64,000 nucleotides of DNA from Ceratodon purpureus (Eukaryota; Streptophyta; Bryopsida; Pseudoditrichales; Ditrichaceae). A program made the position numbers and the translations under genes. The notes under the pieces were generated by a model. That model made no database searches, was not told the origin of the DNA, and saw only the letters and a program-made list of their open reading frames with translations. Below, piece after piece: positions 58,588 through 64,000 of the stretch (its first letter is position 1; each line of letters begins with the position of its first letter). The stretch spans positions 14,389,668-14,453,667 of the forward strand of contig CM026425.1 of NCBI GenBank assembly GCA_014871385.1, read 5' to 3'.

Positions 58588-60723
58588 AGGAGTAAGCCCG
58601 GTTGGTGTTCACACAGTCTGAAACGTAATAGGATCCGGAGACTGACGAAACTCGCAGAGAAACACTCTTACAATGGACATGGAAAATGCAGCAAGCAATC
58701 AAGAGAGAATGGCGTCACTCAAGCATGCAATTACAAGGAGCACAATGACTATGTGTCCCCAGTTAGGAAAAACATGCACACCACATGAAGATAAGCACCG
58801 GCGTCAGAGCACTACCTCGGGTTCGGTGATCAGAGATGCGGAAACGGGACTTAGGCGGAATGGTGACGCCGTTGAGGACAATTGCGAGCGGAGCCCTGAA
58901 GTGTGAGAGACACAGTGCAAGAGAAATAGCAGAGAACGCTGAAACCAGGGACAAGGATGTGGCTAAGAGGAAAAAGAGACTGGCGGAGTGCAGTGGCACA
59001 AACCTGAGTTTTTGGACGAGTACCCGGTGATGGTTGATTTGATCTGGTGGTGAAGAGGGATTGAGGATCATTGATGCAGCAGGGACACATCCGTCATGAA
59101 TCCCATGCATAAAGTTGCTCCCATTACGGCGCCCACATCTTCTATATCTTTGCTCATCATTTCTGGATCATGCCGAGGATGTCAATTCACATGGCCAGTA
59201 ATGTCACTACTCACTAATTATAATTCAGATTTTAGTGCGTTTAGGAACTGACTAATCCTGCGTGGATTAGAAGTCACTACTTGTACTTACTAGTACTTTA
59301 GCAGACTCCGAGCAGAGTAAGGGCCAATGATTCACTGAAATCAACCCTCGGAATTCGATAAGTGCATCTGCAGCCTGCAATGTAAAGAAATTTAGTGGAA
59401 TAAATAACTGTTACGGTGAGAAACTATCATAAGACAACTGATACTATGTAAGAACCACAGAAAAGGCTTACCTTATTACCGATGTGTGATAGTTCAGGAA
59501 GCTGCAGTCGTGGATGCGAATTCATTGTCAGTCACAGATCTGCCCAACTTCGCTGCTACCCTCAGAGGCTGAGGAGAACCAGACGATGATGCTTGTGATT
59601 GAGGAGATCGGTGCCATCTCCATCACAGAGCTCGGCTCAAAGTATACATCAGCAGCATCATAGACCGGGTGAAGACACAAGCAAGAGCAAAGTGTGCGGT
59701 GAGCATTTTCAAATGACAGCTTAATGTTAGACCCGCGACAGAATGACATAGACACTGTGCAGATCCGTGCCACCATCTTCTAGACTGTGTGACCACAAGC
59801 AAACGCTAAAGCGTCATGTTACATACGGATGTAGTGGAAATTGCGTCCTGTACCACAGTATAGATCCGAGAAGCCGTTGATGAGTTCTAACGGACTCGGG
59901 CACTAACCACTTTAATTCCACTACCTAAACACTGATGGAGTACGCCAAGTGGTCCATACCTTTCTGTCCACTTCGATTACCCTGTACACTTCGATTACCC
60001 TGTACACTTCACTGTACTTTACAAAGTGGAATAGAGTGGAAGCACTACGATGAACACGTCTAATTGACTGACTTATCGCGTATGCACTTTCTCTACTGTA
60101 ATACAAGTTCTGCAAGACGGGAGTACACTACCGGAAGTGGAAAGCAAGCAGGGGCTGACCACAAATTGCAGTCACTCCTACAATCAGCAAGAACCAATCG
60201 TTCTGTAAGTGGTGACAAAGTACATGACGAAGTTGCGAAATGGCTGAAGTGCAGCCTACTTAATCAGAAGTGGTACTTTACAGCGTTCTAGGGATGAAGT
60301 GCACTTGAAGAACAACAAGTGTTTTGTCACCGACTAATGCTACCCTTCTCTACATCACAGTAAAGCTTTCAGGCACTTCAAGTATACAAAAGCCCACAAC
60401 AGTCTCCAGTGAATGTGACATCGCTGCTAGCAAGTGGAGTGAAAGTGATATAGGGGATCGGACAGGGATCACGATGGCTAGTTAGGACATGAAGGGGTGA
60501 AAGACGTGTTAACAACGGGTATAAGCACTGGTCAACGGGCAATCACAGCGTGGGAATTGTAAGTAATGGACGCTAAGTGCCGACCTAAGCGAACCAAACC
60601 GGAAAACCACATACGGGTAGTACCATGCAAGTGTAAAATCCTGACGAAGTAAGTGGGTGGATGAGTACGTGCAACCGCGGCCCTTGTAAGTAACAGCAAA
60701 GCAGTTTCTAAGCAGAAGCACAT
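58588..60723. other. Spacer, nothing assigned
   Basis: A 20-bp direct repeat (CTTCGATTACCCTGTACA) lies at 59972-60010. ORFs of 60-115 codons lack domains. Confidence 0.35.
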
Positions 60724-61194
60724 CTACTCCAAGGAAATCCAGCGCAATTTCAACATACCTCCAGAAGCTTGTCCGGATAGGGCTTCTTCGTTTCTCTGGA
60801 TAAGTCGTTTATCACCCGTCGGCCGTGCAATTCCCCCTGCCCAACTGTACTGTAAATAGCACTTCTGTTGTAAAAACCAGAGGCCGATGGCAACTTCAAC
60901 CAGAATGCCCTTAACCGAACAAAACCACGAAGGTGGAATACTTACGAACTTCACTTCTGCACGCTTACATGGCGAATTCCGCGCCATGTAAACCATGAGA
61001 TTGCAGTTAGCAGGGGCATTCAGAATGTATTCGCGTCTCCTAGGAGGTCTGTTGCCGTGGGTATCCCAAACGTCATTGCTCCCTGCAACGTCACGGTTTA
61101 CACAGCGCGGCATTTCGGCCATGGGACGCTCACGTAGAATATTCATATGTAATACGATCAGATGGAGGGCAGAAGGGCTGCGGGCACATGGCAC
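60724..61194 (-). pseudogene. Fragment related to exon 1 of the SUVR/RING gene
   Basis: The frame holds LHLIVLHMN, then AEMPRCVNRDVA and later PPRRREY. Exon 1 of the SUVR gene has IHPIVYQH, DEMPRCVTKQFA and SQRRKYE in the same order and spacing. The identity is short but clustered. It may be one exon of a related gene or a decayed copy; no RING or SET part is visible next to it. Confidence 0.35.
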
Positions 61195-62535
61195 GACGAT
61201 AAATTAGTACGTCAATTGGGTGTTGCTCATACTCCAACGGATAGAATATGCACCCAAGAGAACAAAACAGAGTTACGCTCCGCAACGGGAATCCACATAC
61301 ATGTACATCGGTGAAATAAGAATCAACAACGATCTATTACCTAAGAGCATGTATACTGCAGTCGGTCGCAAGAAGCCTGACACCCTCACTGCTGACGCGC
61401 AATGTAAAGAAATTTTTCCTGGCTTCTGATACGATATTCTGTTGGCAGAAACGAGAGGACCATTATTAGTTTCCCTTGTATACACACGGGTACAAGCTAT
61501 GTAAGTTGCGTATGGACAAGAACCCAACTTCATTAAGAACACACCCGTGGATCACGGGCGAGAGAACATCTTGCACTCAAAATCCAGGAACGAAAGGAAG
61601 GGAACCACGACATGCAGTGCAACAGCCAAAGTACTTTAACTCCGGACAGAGCAGCGAGCGGAGAAATTCCCCACAAATGTCCTCTTGCAACTGACCCATA
61701 AGAGCAAATGTAAGAGAGTAAGTGCTGACCTAGTAGTCCAGCGCAGCGATCGGAAAATGTCATTGCAACGCCTTCTCGCGAAGCGTCACGGCGCCTAGCG
61801 CGCTCCACTCCCAGCAGCCATGGCCGCAAATCTTCCGAGCTTCACTTTGTGCCTCACAGAATAAGCCCAGGGCCGCTATTATCCTCCTGGATTTCAGTGG
61901 ACGCACCCTCGTCATAGCGAGATCAAACTCTGGAGCTGCTGTCTTCAAGTGCTCCGTATCTCCTAAAACATGTCAGGCAATCTGAGGAAGCCCCATCACA
62001 GGTGGACCTCGATTTCGTGCGTGGGAAGCAAGCACCATACAATCTCCGGTCGCTGTGCGCAAGACACCCCGTACTGTCCTCGCCACAGAGTCAGAGACCT
62101 CAATATTACAGAATCTCCTTCTGCACACTGATTTTCCGATTCCTGCACTTATCTCTCACAACTTTCCGTGTAGATCCCTGTCTACTGTACCTGAACAAGA
62201 GGTCGCGGGTAGCATTTCCAGTTGGTTGCCACGCCCGCACTTCCCCACGTGCAGAACAGTGCCTTTTTCAGTGGCCCACATCAGTAAGCCAGAAAAGAGA
62301 TGCTACCCCCAGGCTACTGTTTTGGACGTAGTGCAGCATTATCTGATGCAGAAGGAGACAAACCATACCTGCACACCAGTGTACCAATTCTTTTAGGAAA
62401 CAACTGTGATTTCAATACCCTAAAAATTGCAATTCACAATGCCATTCTCCTCTTCTTTCTGAAAGCAAAATCATAATTATGTCATGACCGAAGTTTACAG
62501 ATGATCTAAACATCAGGAAGTAGATCTCGACTTAC
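61195..62535. other. Spacer where the kinase 3' exons were expected
   Basis: The kinase C-lobe should follow on the minus strand, but I see no exon encoding the expected YG.SPFEYAL-like segment here. Confidence 0.4.
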
Positions 62536-63954
62536 ATAACAGCATAGAGAGTGCACCCAAGAGCCCGAATATCTGTGCGCTCATCTAAACTTGACTCGCT
62601 AGGAGGGTCCCATAGCTCGGGCGCTCTATAAGGAGCTGTACAATGTTGTGCAGCCCATTCCTGCATCACAAATACTAAACATCGTTAGGGGCCACAACAA
62701 GATGACATTCTTGAGTTTCATATTTGAGACTTACCATCTGGTCAACTAGAATTCCAACAGATGAATCGTAAAACTAACAAAATGTGAGAGTACATGTTCT
62801 CTTGCAATGGTATAATACCTGGACAGCCATTGCTTCCTTCCGATTTTGCAACTCTCTTCGAGCAGGTCCAGCGCTACCGAAATCCATGATCACTGTCTCC
62901 GGAGGTTGATTCTTTGGAAGGGTTAGCAACACGTTTCCAGGTTTCAAGTCGTTGTGAGCGGACGGCGGGTCATGAGAATGCCTGTGCTTCAATCCTGTGC
63001 AGATCTGTTTCATTGACTAGTGTTACATACGACCCTCTGTAGACCAGCTAGAGTCCTATGATAAAACTTTAGGCGCGTATTGGTAGACTGCAAAATAAAA
63101 GAAATTAGAAACTCGTGATCGCAGAAACCACATACTTGTTGGAATATATGAAGGACAGTGATAGTGGGGAGGTACGTCTTCGCTTCCTGCATTCGAGTTA
63201 AGTGGTCAAGCACAGTCCCGTCTCGGTAAACTGGAAACAGCAGTTAAGCCTCTTGACCCCACGTCGCTTCGGGTGACTGTACAGAAGCACACAAGCACAG
63301 AACCTCAGAAATTTTGAAGGCATTAGCAGAACTTTGATATCCTCAAAAGATTACGGCTGCCGCAAACAAAATGGTAGGATAACATTGACGTACGTTTACA
63401 GTGATAATTGAATGCTCCAGAAGACGGATTAAATTGGGATGATCGAAAAGGGAAGGGACTTCGATCTCCTTATTCACCAATTCCAGCTGCTCGTCAGACT
63501 GGATCAGTACCTTCTTCAACGCATACATCCCATCTTCTGTACACAAAATCCAATCCCCGCCAAGAATTTATTTGGTTTGCGCTCAATGCTACACTAAAAT
63601 TGCCATTCCAAGAGAAATACAAAAGAAGTCTTCTCTTCCCCTCAAAACCCTGTTTGAGATCGAATACCATATACATCTCCTTATGATACTACTGTTGGAC
63701 ACGAAAAAAATGCAGCACGACCTGAGAAAGCAGAGATGGCATTTATGATTTAACGCACCAGAAGCGTGAGACGGATCCTTCGCATCCTTCCACTGCTGCT
63801 GCTCAGTGAGCTGCTCTCTGACCAGATACACGAACGCAAATCCTCCCTCCCCAGGCTGGCGTTGAATCCGAAACCGTCGCTTGTTCACCCACACCTCCGC
63901 CCCGCTGCCAACAGCTCCGACTAGGGCATCCAGCCCTGACCATGTGCACCCCAT
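62536..63954 (-). pseudogene. STK16/NAK-like Ser/Thr protein kinase, nonsense codon and no 3' end
   Basis: Minus-strand exons 63759-63954, 63394-63536, 63136-63276, 62819-63004 and 62536-62660 join in consistent phase. The start ATG 63952-63954 gives MGCTWS, a likely myristoylation/palmitoylation signal as in STK16. Motifs: GEGGFAFVYLV (P-loop), YALKKVLIQS (ATP-binding Lys), EIEVPSLFDHPNL (Glu), LLFPVYRDGTVLDHL, AHNDLKPGN (catalytic Asp), DFGSAGPAR and TAPYRAPELWD (APE). Exon 3 has an in-frame TAA at 63244-63246 exactly where relatives have Tyr in EAYLLFPVYRDG. After CTLYAV the donor AT/GTAAGT is intact, but no C-lobe exon follows. So this is either a pseudogene or a gene with one recent nonsense change (or a sequencing error) and a distant 3' end. 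Confidence 0.75.
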
Positions 63955-64000
63955 TGCCTCCCAACCTATCCCCACGCCACACTCTCCAATTCCCTCCCTC

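Noticed and set aside
1-64000. tRNA or rRNA genes
   Set aside because: I saw no cloverleaf with A and B box consensus and no rRNA core sequence while reading; a dedicated scan was not possible.

Overview
The window looks like nuclear DNA of a streptophyte plant or alga. The genes are intron-rich with GT/AG borders and plant-type families: two tandem B3 domains, a SUVR-type SET histone methyltransferase, a P5A ATPase closest to Arabidopsis MIA, a plant STK16-like kinase, and MULE/SWIM and Ty3 elements. The AT-rich spacers, very long introns and Q/E-rich Ty3 proteins fit a charophyte such as Chara, but that is inference. Gene models were built by eye from splice sites and phase; they were not computed.

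Layout. 1-2.2 kb: repeat-rich spacer. 2.7-6.5 kb (+): coiled-coil plus RING-like gene. 7.5-11.9 kb (-): 3' half of a gene with a ParB-like domain and a degenerate N4/N6 DNA-methylase domain. 11,882-41,364: Ty3/gypsy LTR element with 598-bp LTRs that look identical and a 5-bp target duplication (GGAGG), sitting in an exon of the ParB-methylase gene. Inside its leader, 13,558-29,329, is a 15.8-kb DNA transposon with ~20-bp inverted ends and a GGGG duplication. It carries a multi-exon DDE-like transposase (+) and a complete-looking SUVR-type H3K9 methyltransferase fused to a coiled-coil/RING-like N-terminus (-). 41.4-46.0 kb (-): 5' exons of the ParB-methylase gene, interrupted by a ~211-bp satellite with a perfect hairpin in each unit. 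46.6-49.4 kb (+): decayed MULE/SWIM transposase. 49.7-50.2 kb (-): small acidic ORF. 52.6-53.7 kb (+): two-B3 gene. 54.4-55.4 kb (+): four orphan P5A ATPase exons. 57.2-58.5 kb (-): unknown coding exons. 60.7-61.2 kb (-): fragment related to exon 1 of the SUVR gene. 62.5-63.95 kb (-): STK16-like kinase exons with one nonsense codon and no visible 3' end.

Main result. The nesting dates the events. The LTRs look identical, so the LTR insertion is young. The DNA transposon lies inside it, has its own target duplication and contains introns, so it most likely arrived afterwards by DNA transposition. The SUVR/RING gene is therefore best read as recently mobile cargo: a DNA transposon that carries its own heterochromatin-writing enzyme. 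The interrupted ParB-methylase gene, with RNA polymerase II CTD-like heptads at the insertion point, is a second unusual system.
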